Source: PFJX01 sp031426735
Lineage (GTDB): Bacteria; Pseudomonadota; Gammaproteobacteria; Burkholderiales; Thiobacillaceae
DNA: 64,000 bases
Assembly: GCA_031426735.1 (NCBI GenBank)
Contig: JASJPK010000069.1
Span: forward strand, 14,746 to 78,745
Reading direction: 5' to 3'
This document shows, one piece after another, positions 1 through 8,996 of this stretch. Each line of letters opens with the position of its first letter. Position 1 is the stretch's first letter. The notes below the pieces were generated by a model, which saw only the letters and a program-made list of their open reading frames with translations, did no database searches and was not told where the DNA came from. A program made the position numbers and the translations under genes.

Positions 1-103
1 TGGTGACGCCGCCCAGCCGGGCGGAAGCGAAACGACCGGCGAGAGCGGTCAGCGCCTGTTTCGGCAGCAGATATTGCGGGAGAACGGCTAAACGATCGGA
101 CAA
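1..103 (-). CDS. psd: Phosphatidylserine decarboxylase, N-terminal fragment (runs off window)
   Basis: The reading frame starts with TTG at 103 on the minus strand and leaves the window after 34 codons (SDRLAVLPQYLLPK, then LTALAGRFASARLGG). The pattern QY-LLP, then LT-LAG, then AS-R resembles the N-terminus of bacterial Psd, including E. coli Psd. Psd converts phosphatidylserine to phosphatidylethanolamine at the inner membrane. It begins 4 nt after the queF stop, so the two are probably cotranscribed. The catalytic LGST pyruvoyl site lies outside the window, so this is a similarity call on a short stretch; the TTG start is inferred because no ATG fits. Confidence 0.6.
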   Translation of the reverse strand, partial: MSDRLAVLPQYLLPKQALTALAGRFASARLGGVT

Positions 104-107
104 CGGC

Positions 108-527
108 TCAGCCTCGCGTATTCGAATTGCCGGCGAAGCTGCTCAATTCCACGCGCGGCAGCGGTTCCCAGCCGGGTTTGCGGTGTTCGGCGACGACGTT
201 GGTGAAGATGCCGCCGCGCACGTAGAACTTCGCGGTCAGGCGCATGAAACGCGGCTCGGTGGCGCGCACCAGATCGTCGAGGATGCGGTTGGTGACGTCT
301 TCGTGGAAATGGCCTTCCTCGCGGAACGACCACATGTACAGCTTCAAGCTCTTCAGTTCGACGCACTGCCGGTCGGCGATGTAGTCCAGATACAGCGTGG
401 CGAAATCGGGCTGGCCGGTCTTCGGGCACAGGCAGGTGAACTCGGGAATTTCCATATGGATGTGGTAATCCCGGTTCGGTTGCGGGTTGTCGAAGGTTTC
501 CAGGGTTTTTGCGGGTTGGCTGGGCAT
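108..527 (-). CDS. queF: NADPH-dependent 7-cyano-7-deazaguanine (preQ0) reductase QueF
   Basis: QueF reduces preQ0 to preQ1 in queuosine tRNA modification. The 139-residue protein is a short, unimodular type I enzyme. It contains the family signature around EFTCLCPKTGQPDFA, with the catalytic Cys in CLCPKTGQPD, then CVELKSLKLYMWSFR and the Glu/His segment GHFHEDVTNRILDDL. I start at ATG 527 (MPSQPAKTLETF), where the family usually begins; an in-frame ATG at 542 would add five residues. The gene is divergent from smc and directly upstream of psd. Confidence 0.95.
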   Translation of the reverse strand: MPSQPAKTLETFDNPQPNRDYHIHMEIPEFTCLCPKTGQPDFATLYLDYIADRQCVELKSLKLYMWSFREEGHFHEDVTNRILDDLVRATEPRFMRLTAKFYVRGGIFTNVVAEHRKPGWEPLPRVELSSFAGNSNTRG

Positions 528-598
528 GGCGCGACGCTTCAAAGTTAAAATGCGGCGCGCATTATAAGCGCCCCCTTGAACATCACCCGCTTGCCGCC

Positions 599-3500
599 TT
601 GCGCTTAAAACACATCCACATCGCCGGTTTCAAATCGTTCGTCGATCCGGTGACGCTCCCGGCCAGCGCGCAGCTCACCGGCATCGTCGGCCCCAACGGT
701 TGCGGCAAATCGAATGTGATCGATGCAGTGCGCTGGGTCCTGGGCGAATCGAAGGCGCGCGAACTGCGCGGCGCAAGCATGCAGGACGTGATCTTCAACG
801 GCTCCACCGGGCGCAAGCCGGCCTCGCGCGCGTCGGTCGAATTGCTGTTCGACAACAGCGACGGCAAGGCGGCCGGGCAGTGGTCGCAATACGCCGAAAT
901 CGCGGTCAAGCGTGTGCTGACGCGGGCCGGCGATTCCAGCTATCACATCAACAACGTCCAGGTCCGCAAGCGCGACATGGCCGATCTGTTCCTCGGCACC
1001 GGCCTCGGCGGCGATGCCTACGCGATCATCGAGCAGGGCATGATCTCGCGCATCATCGAGGCCAAGCCGGAGGAGCTGCGCGGCTTCCTGGAAGAAGCGG
1101 CGGGCGTCTCCAAATACAAGGAACGCCGCAAGGAAACGGAAAGCCGTTTGCGCGACACGCGGGAAAATCTGGATCGGGTTTCCGATATCCGCGAAGAACT
1201 CGGTCGGCAACTGGAAAAGCTGGGCGTGCAGGCCGAAGTGGCGCGTCGTTTCTTCATGCTGGACGAGGAACGCACGCTGAAAACGCAGTTGCTGGCGCTG
1301 ACTCGCAAACGCGAGGCACAAGTCCGCCAAGCCGAACTGGCGCGCCAGATGGAGGCGGCGCGCACCGATATCGAAGCCAAGACCGCCGAATTGCGCCGTC
1401 TTGAGTCGGAACAGGAAGGCCAGCGCCTGGCCCAGTTCGAAGCCACGGAAAGTTTGAACCAGGCGCAAGCGCACTTTTATGCCGAAAGCGGCGAGGTCGC
1501 GCGCGTCGAACAGGAGTTGCGCCATCTGCATGCGATGCGCGAACGTTTGGCCGGCGAGATTCGGCTGAATCAGGAACGTCAGACGCAAACCCAGGCCGAG
1601 CAGCAGGCCGCCCAGTTGGCCGGCGAGCAAAACCAGATCGAACTGGAGCGCGCCGAGGAGCAGGCGGAAGTCCTCGCCGAACGCGCCGCCCAGGCCGGCG
1701 AGGCGTTGCCGGATGCCGAAAACGCGATGCGCGACGCACAGGCGGCGGTGGCGGCGCAGCAGCGCGAGATGAGCCAGCATGAACAGAATGCGCAACTGGA
1801 AGACGCCAACCGCGCCCATGCCGAAAAGAGCATCGAGCAACTGAAGGCGCGCGAATTGCGTCTGCTGCAGGAGCAGGAGCGCTTGAGCGAAAGCGACGAG
1901 GCAGCGCTGGAACAGCAGCAGATCGCGCTGGAGACCGAACAGGAACGCGGCGAGCGGCTGGCCGAATATCTGGAAACCGCGCGCGCCGAATTGCCGCAGC
2001 ATGAGGCGCGCCTGCGCCAGGCGCGGCAGGCGCTGGATGCGGCCAAACGGGAGCTGCACCGGCTGGAAGCGGAGACCGCCGCGCTTTCCAAATTGCAGGC
2101 CGGCGTGCAGAAATCGGAAAGCCAGGGCGCGGCTTGGCTGACCGCGCTGGGCTTGGATAAGGCCGCGCGGCTGTGGCAGGAAATCCGCGTCGAAGCAGGC
2201 TGGGATACCGCCGTCGAAGCGGCGCTGGGCGAAGCGATGGCGGCGCTGGCGGTGCAAGCGGAGATTGACTGGATGCAAACCCCGCCGGAGGCGCGCTTTG
2301 AATTGCTGCTGCCGGCTTCTTCGATAGGGGACAGACCCCTATTTCATGAATTGCAAAATAGTGGTCTGTCCCCTATCGAAAGAACTCCCGCCAACGAAGG
2401 CGATCTGCATGCGCTGGCCGATCTGATTCATACCGACAACCCGCTGATTGCCCGTTTCCTTGCCGACCGGCTGGCGCTGGCCTATGCCACCGACAACTTG
2501 CATCATGCCTTGCAGCACCGCACCAAGCTGCCGCCCGGCGGTTTCATCGCCACCCGCGACGGCCATCGCGTCAGCCGCGACAGCCTGATTTTCAACGCGC
2601 CGGAAAAGGGCCACCAAGGCTTGCTGGCACGCGCCCGTGAAATCGAGCGTCTGCGCGCGGATGCCGATCTGGCGCAAGCCAGCGTCGAGGAAATCGTTGA
2701 GGAAGTGACCCAGGCCGAAGCCGCGCAGCAAACCGCGCGCCGTCAGGGCGAGGCGTTGCAAAGCCAGCTCAGCCAGGCGCAGGCGCAAATCCACCAATTG
2801 CAGGTCAGCCTGGTGCGTGTCCAGGAAGCCGCGCGCCGTGTCGCCGACCGGCGTGCCCAGATCGAACGCGAGTTGAACGAAATCTACGCGCATCTCGCGG
2901 TCGAGGAAGAAAGCTGGAACGAGGCCAGCGAGCGGCACCGCGCGGCGCTGCTGGAAATTGATTTCGCCCGTGAACGTTTCGATGAAGCCCGCGAAGCGCG
3001 GCGCGAGGCCGATCTGAAGCTGCAGACGCTGCGCGATCTGCATCGCCGGGTCGAACGCGAGGCGCAGGAAGCCGCCTTCCAGGCGCGCTCGCTGGCGTCC
3101 CGCCTGCAGGATCTGGCCGGGCGCGGCCAACGTGCGCAAGCCACGCTGGCCGATCTGACTGAGACCCTTGCACGCTTGCACAACGAACTCGACCAGGCAC
3201 AGGAAACCCCGGCGCGGGCAGCGCTGGATGCGGCCCTGGCGCAACGTCGCATCGCCGAAGCGGAATTGATCGCCGTGCGTGAGGCGCTGGAGGGCGCCAA
3301 TGCCGCACTGCGCGATCTGGATACCGCGCGTCTGACCTGCGAACGCGCGCTGGAGCCGCTCAAGGAACGCGCGGTGGCGTTCGAACTGAAACTGCAGGAA
3401 GCGCAGTTCAACGAGGCGCGCTTTGCCGAAGAACTGGAAGCGGTCGATGAAGCCGATCTGGCCGCGCGCGCGCAAGCCGCCGGACTGAGCGGACGCAGCG

Positions 3501-4162
3501 ATGCCTGGTTGAAGGCGGAACTGAACCGCCTGGAAGCGGAGATCGGCGCGCTCGGCCCGGTCAACATGGCCGCGCTGGAGGAGCTCAAGGCCGCGCAGGA
3601 GCGCAAGCAATATCTGGACGATCAATCGCTCGATCTGGAGACGGCCGCCGCGACGCTGGAAGAGGCGATCCGCCGCATCGACGCGGAAACCCGCACCCGC
3701 CTGAAAGACACCTACGACCGCGTCAGCCGGGAATTCAAGACGCTGTTCACCGAACTGTTCGGCGGCGGCGAAGCGCAACTGACGCTGACCGGCGAGGAAA
3801 TCCTCGATGCCGGCCTCACCGTGCTGGCGCAACCGCCCGGCAAGAAAAACAGTTCGATCCACCTGCTCTCCGGCGGCGAGAAGGCGTTGACCGCTTTGTC
3901 GCTGGTGTTCGCCTTCTTCCGCCTGAATCCGGCGCCGTTCTGCCTGCTCGACGAAGTTGATGCGCCGCTGGATGACAGCAATACCGAACGTTATTGCGCG
4001 CTGGTCACCAAGATGTCGGCCGAGACGCAGTTCCTGTTCATCACCCACAACCGCATCACGATGGAAATGGCGCACAACCTGGTCGGCGTCACCATGCCGG
4101 AACCCGGCGTTTCAAGACCGGTGGCGGTGGATGTGGAGGATGCGGTGCGGATGGCGGTCTGA
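599..4162 (+). CDS. smc: Chromosome segregation protein SMC
   Basis: This is the condensin ATPase that organises and segregates the chromosome. Visible features are the N-terminal Walker A GPNGCGKSN near residue 30, long heptad-rich coiled coils (about 170-510 and 680-1000) flanking a hinge, and a C-terminal ABC signature LLSGGEKALTALSL followed by Walker B FCLLDEVDAPLDD. The start is TTG 599 (then RLKHIHIAGFKSFVDPV), giving 1187 residues, normal for the family. The longer upstream frame lacks family similarity and no clear Shine-Dalgarno sequence is visible. A 59-bp palindromic element (2321-2379) is inserted in frame in the hinge region and encodes a run of residues (about IGDRPLFHELQNSGLSPIE) that looks foreign. 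The gene ends directly against the stop of the opposing HDOD gene. Confidence 0.95.
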   Translation: MRLKHIHIAGFKSFVDPVTLPASAQLTGIVGPNGCGKSNVIDAVRWVLGESKARELRGASMQDVIFNGSTGRKPASRASVELLFDNSDGKAAGQWSQYAEIAVKRVLTRAGDSSYHINNVQVRKRDMADLFLGTGLGGDAYAIIEQGMISRIIEAKPEELRGFLEEAAGVSKYKERRKETESRLRDTRENLDRVSDIREELGRQLEKLGVQAEVARRFFMLDEERTLKTQLLALTRKREAQVRQAELARQMEAARTDIEAKTAELRRLESEQEGQRLAQFEATESLNQAQAHFYAESGEVARVEQELRHLHAMRERLAGEIRLNQERQTQTQAEQQAAQLAGEQNQIELERAEEQAEVLAERAAQAGEALPDAENAMRDAQAAVAAQQREMSQHEQNAQLEDANRAHAEKSIEQLKARELRLLQEQERLSESDEAALEQQQIALETEQERGERLAEYLETARAELPQHEARLRQARQALDAAKRELHRLEAETAALSKLQAGVQKSESQGAAWLTALGLDKAARLWQEIRVEAGWDTAVEAALGEAMAALAVQAEIDWMQTPPEARFELLLPASSIGDRPLFHELQNSGLSPIERTPANEGDLHALADLIHTDNPLIARFLADRLALAYATDNLHHALQHRTKLPPGGFIATRDGHRVSRDSLIFNAPEKGHQGLLARAREIERLRADADLAQASVEEIVEEVTQAEAAQQTARRQGEALQSQLSQAQAQIHQLQVSLVRVQEAARRVADRRAQIERELNEIYAHLAVEEESWNEASERHRAALLEIDFARERFDEAREARREADLKLQTLRDLHRRVEREAQEAAFQARSLASRLQDLAGRGQRAQATLADLTETLARLHNELDQAQETPARAALDAALAQRRIAEAELIAVREALEGANAALRDLDTARLTCERALEPLKERAVAFELKLQEAQFNEARFAEELEAVDEADLAARAQAAGLSGRSDAWLKAELNRLEAEIGALGPVNMAALEELKAAQERKQYLDDQSLDLETAAATLEEAIRRIDAETRTRLKDTYDRVSREFKTLFTELFGGGEAQLTLTGEEILDAGLTVLAQPPGKKNSSIHLLSGGEKALTALSLVFAFFRLNPAPFCLLDEVDAPLDDSNTERYCALVTKMSAETQFLFITHNRITMEMAHNLVGVTMPEPGVSRPVAVDVEDAVRMAV
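2321..2379. repeat. Palindromic repeat inserted in frame within smc
   Basis: Two 23-nt arms (2321-2343 and 2357-2379) are reverse complements with one mismatch, around a 13-nt centre. The core of each arm is GGGGACAGACC. Such GGGGACAGAC palindromes are dispersed REP-like elements in many proteobacteria (recalled knowledge). Here the element sits inside an essential gene without breaking the reading frame, and the peptide falls in the SMC hinge, where an insertion is more tolerable than in the coiled coil. Confidence 0.85.
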
Positions 4163-5722
4163 TCAGACCGGCGCCTTGATCTTGCCCAGGCCGCGCGCCG
4201 CCTGCAGGCACAGCATCTTGAAGTCGGTGTAGGTCAGCGGGTCGAGGCCGCATTCGCCTTTGCCGCGATCGGCATAGATCAGGCCCATCGGCTTGCTGCC
4301 GTTGTACAGGCTCATCGTGTAGAAATCGCCTGTGCCCAGCATGGCTTGCAGCTTGGGATTAATCATCGGCCAGAGTTTCTGGCGGTTGCCTTCGTTCAGC
4401 CAGACGCCCTGCATCTTGCCCATCAGTTGGCAGAACAGGTCTTTGTGGGCGAGTTCGAATTCGAAGTGGCGGAGCGGGTCGTCGGCGGAAATGCCGAGCG
4501 TGAAGCGCGATTTCACGCGCAGGCCATCCGGCGTCACCATGGCAAAGATGATGCGCGAGAGGCCGAGGCCGGTATGCAACCCTTTCAGGATGACGGCGGA
4601 CATCTGATTGAGGGTCAGGCTGCCGTCGAGGTGGCCTTCGATACCATTCAGCGCTTCGCGGAAAACCTGTTTGTCCGGCATCGGGCAGATGTTGTGCTCG
4701 GGTTCTTCCGCTGGCGCAGGGCGGCGCGGCGGCGCCGTTTGCTCGACGTGAACGGGTTCGGCGGGGCGAGGCGGTCGCGCGGTCGGCTCCGCTTGAACCG
4801 CCGCTGCGACGGGTTGCTCAGCCTGCGCCGTTTCTTCTTCGTCATCTTCCTCCGGCGGCCATTCGCCCGGAATCATCGGGCCCCATGTGGCGGCCGGCGG
4901 CGCATCCAGCCAGTCGCAGCTACGCGCGACGCGGGCAGCGTTGGCATGCACCGTGGCGATGATGGTTTCCAGGGCGGTGTTTTCGACGCTGGCCAATGCG
5001 ATATACGACTCCATCAATCGCTCGTCCCACCAGCCACGATCGCTGCGCTGGGCGATATCGAGACAGGCGGCTAGGATCGTTTGGCGGGCACGTTCGGCAT
5101 TGGTCGGACCGAGCAGATCGAGCGTGAGGGGAGGGATGTTCCAGTTTTCCAGCAGTTTCAGGCGCAAGCCGGGCAAAGTGTCGCCCAGCACGGCGGTCTC
5201 CGCTTTGGCTGCCGAAACGCGGCGGCGCTGTCGGCGCAGGCGAACGGCCAGATCCGGCGTGCGCAACCAGAGCAGCATTTCGGGCGTGAAGGCGAGGAGG
5301 GCGGCGACCTGGACTTCCTCGGCGCGGATGTCGCTATGCAGAACGGCGAAATCGCGCGCTTGCCAGGCGGCATGCTGGGCGCGTCTGGCCAGGCCCTGCA
5401 GCGCGGCCAAAGTACGCTCATCACGGCCAGCCGGAGTGTTTTCCAGGATGGGCAAGCGCCGCGCGGCATCGAGGAAGGCGCCGATGCCTTGCATCATCAG
5501 GGTGTGTTCCACCGTGTTGACCTCGGTGCCGGAGCGTTCGCTGACCCGCTTGTTGATGCTGTGCAGCGTGTATAGCGTGGCGAGCGGATCTGCCAGGATT
5601 TCCGCGGCGACTTCGCGTGCGGTGATCTGTTCGCGGCGGATGCCAAATGCCGCCAGCATCGCATGGGTGCGACGAAAGATCGGCAGTTCTCCGGGTTGCA
5701 GCCGTTCCAGGCTATCGGTCAT
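4163..5722 (-). CDS. HDOD-domain protein with C-terminal GAF-like domain
   Basis: A 519-residue protein. The N-terminal part resembles HDOD output domains: an early EILADPLATLYTLHSINKR segment, then EVNTVEHTLMMQGIGAFLDAA. HDOD is a degenerate, non-catalytic HD relative found in bacterial signalling proteins. After an acidic, proline-rich linker (about residues 285-340) comes a region that looks like a GAF sensor (LNQMSAVILKGLHTGLGLSR, then GLIYADRG). I start at ATG 522 residues from the end of the frame; a GTG one codon upstream is possible. The TGATG overlap with the preceding methyltransferase gene and its place below motAB suggest cotranscription. The ligand and partner are unknown. Confidence 0.7.
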   Translation of the reverse strand: MTDSLERLQPGELPIFRRTHAMLAAFGIRREQITAREVAAEILADPLATLYTLHSINKRVSERSGTEVNTVEHTLMMQGIGAFLDAARRLPILENTPAGRDERTLAALQGLARRAQHAAWQARDFAVLHSDIRAEEVQVAALLAFTPEMLLWLRTPDLAVRLRRQRRRVSAAKAETAVLGDTLPGLRLKLLENWNIPPLTLDLLGPTNAERARQTILAACLDIAQRSDRGWWDERLMESYIALASVENTALETIIATVHANAARVARSCDWLDAPPAATWGPMIPGEWPPEEDDEEETAQAEQPVAAAVQAEPTARPPRPAEPVHVEQTAPPRRPAPAEEPEHNICPMPDKQVFREALNGIEGHLDGSLTLNQMSAVILKGLHTGLGLSRIIFAMVTPDGLRVKSRFTLGISADDPLRHFEFELAHKDLFCQLMGKMQGVWLNEGNRQKLWPMINPKLQAMLGTGDFYTMSLYNGSKPMGLIYADRGKGECGLDPLTYTDFKMLCLQAARGLGKIKAPV

Positions 5723-6579
5723 CACATCCTCCAGATCAGAAGACGGGCATGGGAGAGATCGCCCAGTTCGACGATTTCGTCTGCTTCACTTCGTTCGGTT
5801 TGGCCGGAATCGGGAATGGCAAAGGTATTGCTGATGAACAAGCTGCCTGGTTTCATTTCGTTGCGGGCTTTTTTCCAGAGTCGCGCCATCGGCGCCGGCG
5901 ACAGGTAAGCGTAGACGACGTCACAGGTGCTCAGATCGGCATCCCACAGGCTGCCCAGACGAATATCGGCGCGCCCGAGCAAACGGAGCTTTGCGATCAG
6001 CCAATTGAGCGGCGCGGTTTCGACCCCGGCCAGATGTGCATCGGGGCGTTGTTTGCCGATACGTGCCAAGGGGCCACCGAGGCCGCAGCCAAGGTCGATC
6101 AAGCGGCCGTGCAGCGGTAGCCGCTGAGCCAGTTCCGTTGCCGCGCGCGGGCTGGAAAGATAAAGCGGAACGCGGCTGCGAATGGCGCCGAGCGAGGTCA
6201 GTGCAAGGAGAACGAACGCGGCGAGAAACCAGTTCGGATCGATGCTTTGGCCATTTGCCTGCAGGTAGAGAACGAGACCGACCAGCGGCAGGAAAGACAG
6301 ATTGATATAGCGCCACCAGATCGGCAATCGCCACAGCCAGGCGAGCAGGGCGGCACTGACGGAAACCACCGGGAGGAGCAGCGGCAGCGGCAGATTGGCA
6401 CCCGATGCCGCCAGCGCCGCCGCCAATGCAACGCCCGGCAGATGAGCCAATAACGCGGCGAGGGCGGGGGATAGGCGAGAAATCAAGCGCAGCGGGGAGA
6501 AGTGGATGCGAAAGGATTTCAGACCAGTTCCGACCGCGTCGAAACCAGGGGTAGACCGTTGGGCATTAGTGCTTGACAT
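5722..6579 (-). CDS. Membrane-anchored class I SAM-dependent methyltransferase
   Basis: A 285-residue protein with about three hydrophobic segments between residues 30 and 135, followed by a Rossmann methyltransferase domain. SAM-binding motif I is LIDLGCGLGGPLARIG (about residue 160), followed by the acidic residue in AGVETAP. The N-terminal membrane part suggests a membrane-bound substrate, but none can be named from sequence. Its start overlaps the motB stop by 14 nt and its stop overlaps the next gene, so it belongs to the motAB transcription unit. The methyltransferase fold is fairly certain; the role is not. Confidence 0.75.
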   Translation of the reverse strand: MSSTNAQRSTPGFDAVGTGLKSFRIHFSPLRLISRLSPALAALLAHLPGVALAAALAASGANLPLPLLLPVVSVSAALLAWLWRLPIWWRYINLSFLPLVGLVLYLQANGQSIDPNWFLAAFVLLALTSLGAIRSRVPLYLSSPRAATELAQRLPLHGRLIDLGCGLGGPLARIGKQRPDAHLAGVETAPLNWLIAKLRLLGRADIRLGSLWDADLSTCDVVYAYLSPAPMARLWKKARNEMKPGSLFISNTFAIPDSGQTERSEADEIVELGDLSHARLLIWRM

Positions 6580-7486
6580 CCAGTTTCTCCGCCACCTCCT
6601 GAGCAGTTTGTGCCTCGATCTGACGCGATTCCTTGGTGATGGCGTCCTCGGCTTTCTTGTTCATGACGATGATGGAAATGCGCCGGTTAACCGGTGAATT
6701 GGGGTCGTTCTTATCGAACGGAATGGCCGATCCGAGGCCGACCACGCGCAGCACCTTGCCGTCTTCCAGACCGCCGGCGACCAGTTCGCGTCTTGAGGCA
6801 TTGGCGCGATCGGCGGAGAGTTCCCAGTTGCTGTAGCCGGCATCGCCGCCGACATAGGGCACCGCGTCCGTATGGCCGGACAGGCTGATGCGATTCGGCA
6901 CTTCGTTCAGGGTCTTGCCGATTTCACGCAGGATGTCGCGCGTGTAGGACTTCATCACGGCGCCGCCCGAGTCGAACATCGGCCGGTTCTTGTCGTCGAT
7001 GATCTGGATGCGCAGGCCTTCGCTGGTGATGTCGATCTTCAACTGTTTCTTGAACTGCTGCATCTTGGGATTGCTGGCGACGGCCTTGTCCAGCTTGTCC
7101 TTGATGTCTTTCAGGCGAACGGTTTCCTCTTGCTCCTTCTTGGCCCGGCTGGCGTCGAGGTTGATGGCTCTGGTGCTTTCTACCTCGCCGCGCTTCACCT
7201 GGCCGACGCTACGCGTCAGATCGGTGCCGCCGCCTTTGACGATGCTGGAGGAATCGCCCGAACCTTCGCCACCCGCGAGCGCAACCTTGAGCGGGGTCTG
7301 GAAATACTGCGAGATGCCCTCCAGCTTCGCCTTGGAGGTGGAGCCCAGCAGCCACATGAGCAAAAAGAACGCCATCATCGCGGTTACGAAGTCGGCGTAG
7401 GCGATTTTCCAGGCGCCGCCGTGCGCGCCGCCGCTCACCTTCTTGATGCGCTTGATGACTATGGGTCTTTGGGAATCGTCTGCCAT
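6566..7486 (-). CDS. motB: Flagellar motor stator protein MotB
   Basis: MotB forms the proton-driven stator with MotA and anchors it to peptidoglycan. The 306-residue protein has a short cytoplasmic N-terminus, one transmembrane helix preceded by WKIAYADFVTAMMAFFLLMW, whose Asp is the family's proton-carrying residue, and a C-terminal OmpA-like peptidoglycan-binding domain (SGHTDAVPY, then NWELSADRANASRRELV and NRRISIIV). It follows motA by 35 nt. Confidence 0.95.
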   Translation of the reverse strand: MADDSQRPIVIKRIKKVSGGAHGGAWKIAYADFVTAMMAFFLLMWLLGSTSKAKLEGISQYFQTPLKVALAGGEGSGDSSSIVKGGGTDLTRSVGQVKRGEVESTRAINLDASRAKKEQEETVRLKDIKDKLDKAVASNPKMQQFKKQLKIDITSEGLRIQIIDDKNRPMFDSGGAVMKSYTRDILREIGKTLNEVPNRISLSGHTDAVPYVGGDAGYSNWELSADRANASRRELVAGGLEDGKVLRVVGLGSAIPFDKNDPNSPVNRRISIIVMNKKAEDAITKESRQIEAQTAQEVAEKLDVKH

Positions 7487-7521
7487 CTCTGCTCTCCGCC
7501 TAGCGCTGGTCCGTCACCGGT

Positions 7522-8382
7522 TTATTTGCCTTTACGCGCCTTGATGTCCTCTTCCATTTCGCGGAAGGACGGCCGTTCGGTGGAGAACAGTACCTTGCGA
7601 CCGAATTCGACGCTGGTTTGCGGCGCGAAGCCATTCAGTGAGGCAAGCAGCACCACTTTCACGACTTGATAGGCCTTGCCGGCCTCGGCTGCCTTGGTTT
7701 CCATTACCGAAACGAGGGGGGCGAGGAAGCCGTAGGAAATCAGGATACCCAGGAAGGTGCCGACCAGCGCATGGCCGATCAGGATGCCCAACTCGGTCGG
7801 CGGCAGATGCAGTGATTCCATCGTATGCACCACGCCCATCACTGCCGCGACGATACCGAATGCCGGGGTGCCATCCGCCAGTTTCGAGACGGCGTGGGAA
7901 GGATGCATCTCTTCGTGGTGATGGGTTTCCAGTTCGTTGTCCATCAGGTTTTCGATTTCCATCGCGCCCAGATTGCCGCCGACCATCATGCGCAGGTAAT
8001 CGGTCATGAAATCGACCAGGTGATGGTCTGCGGTGATGTTCGGATACTTGCCGAAGATCGCGCTCTTCTCGGGCTCTTCGACATCGCCTTCCAGGGACAT
8101 CAGACCATCCTTGCGCGCCTTGGCCAGAAGTTCGAACAACAGGCCAAGCAGTTCCATGTAGTAGGTCTTGCTGAACTTGGAGCCTTTGAAACAGCCGCCC
8201 ATCGCGCCCAAGGTGTGCTTGATGGCATGCATGTTGTTGCCGGCGACGAACGCGCCGCCCGCTGCACCGGCGATCATCAGCACTTCCAGGGGTTGCCAGA
8301 GTCCGGCAATGTGTCCGCCCGCCAGCGCATAGCCACCGAACACGCTGCCCAATACCAGGCCCCAGCCTATCAGTACAAACAT
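7522..8382 (-). CDS. motA: Flagellar motor stator protein MotA
   Basis: The 286-residue partner of MotB has four predicted membrane helices, the MotA/TolQ/ExbB pattern GTPAFGIVAAVMGVVHTM, and the second paired region LVGTFLGILISYGFLAPL. The large cytoplasmic loop contains the charged stretch around YLRMMVGGNLGAMEIENLMD. It starts 2 nt from the rnhB stop, so it may be read through from the lpx-rnhB operon as well as from its own promoter. No other flagellar genes lie in the window. Confidence 0.95.
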   Translation of the reverse strand: MFVLIGWGLVLGSVFGGYALAGGHIAGLWQPLEVLMIAGAAGGAFVAGNNMHAIKHTLGAMGGCFKGSKFSKTYYMELLGLLFELLAKARKDGLMSLEGDVEEPEKSAIFGKYPNITADHHLVDFMTDYLRMMVGGNLGAMEIENLMDNELETHHHEEMHPSHAVSKLADGTPAFGIVAAVMGVVHTMESLHLPPTELGILIGHALVGTFLGILISYGFLAPLVSVMETKAAEAGKAYQVVKVVLLASLNGFAPQTSVEFGRKVLFSTERPSFREMEEDIKARKGK

Positions 8383-8384
8383 GG

Positions 8385-8996
8385 TCAGGCTCTCCTATCT
8401 ACGTAAATTTTGTTCAGGATTCTTTGGACCGGCCCAAAGCTCTTGCGATGAATCGGGCTGGCTCCGTGTGCTTCGAGAGCGGCCAGATGCGCCGCCGTGG
8501 GGTAACCGGCATGTCGTTCGAATCCATACATCGGGTAGGTATCGGCAAGCCGTCGCATTTCTTGATCTCTTTCTGTCTTGGCCAGGATGGACGCCGCCGA
8601 GATGCAGGCTTCGCTGTCGTCGCCCCTGACGATGGCGCGTGCCGGAATCGGCAGTTGCGGGCAGCGGTTGCCGTCGATCAGCGCAAATTCGGCGGCGGGA
8701 GTCAGCCCCTGCACCGCGCGTTGCATGGCCAGCATGCTGGCGTGCAGGATGTTGAGCTGCTCGATCTCTTCTACCGTGGCATAGGCGACCGACCAGGCCA
8801 CGGCATGCGCCCGGATTTCGCCGGCAAGGCGAACACGATTTCGCTCGGACAGTTTTTTCGAGTCGCGCAGACCGGGGATGGGACGCGCCGGGTCGAGGAT
8901 CACTGCGGCGGCATAGACCGAGCCGGCGAGCGGGCCGCGTCCGGCCTCGTCGACGCCGCAGATCAGCGTGGATTCAATGGGCATGTTGGTCGCCAT
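8385..8996 (-). CDS. rnhB: Ribonuclease HII
   Basis: RNase HII removes ribonucleotides and RNA primers from DNA. The 203-residue protein begins near the motif ICGVDEAGRGPLAGSVYAAAVIL, which carries the first Asp-Glu pair, and has LIDGNRCP and the AASILAKTERDQEM region with the later acidic residues. The frame opens at ATG 8996, overlapping the lpxB end by 23 nt; ATG 8984 is an alternative start. The lpxA-lpxB-rnhB order is typical of proteobacteria. Confidence 0.95.
   Translation of the reverse strand: MATNMPIESTLICGVDEAGRGPLAGSVYAAAVILDPARPIPGLRDSKKLSERNRVRLAGEIRAHAVAWSVAYATVEEIEQLNILHASMLAMQRAVQGLTPAAEFALIDGNRCPQLPIPARAIVRGDDSEACISAASILAKTERDQEMRRLADTYPMYGFERHAGYPTAAHLAALEAHGASPIHRKSFGPVQRILNKIYVDRRA

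Noticed and set aside
605..2278. Long open frame on the minus strand inside smc (557 codons), and another at 2339-4075
   Set aside because: They lie opposite a clear SMC coding frame, are rich in Arg/Gln/Leu as expected for antisense of high-GC coiled-coil DNA, and show no family pattern or start signal.
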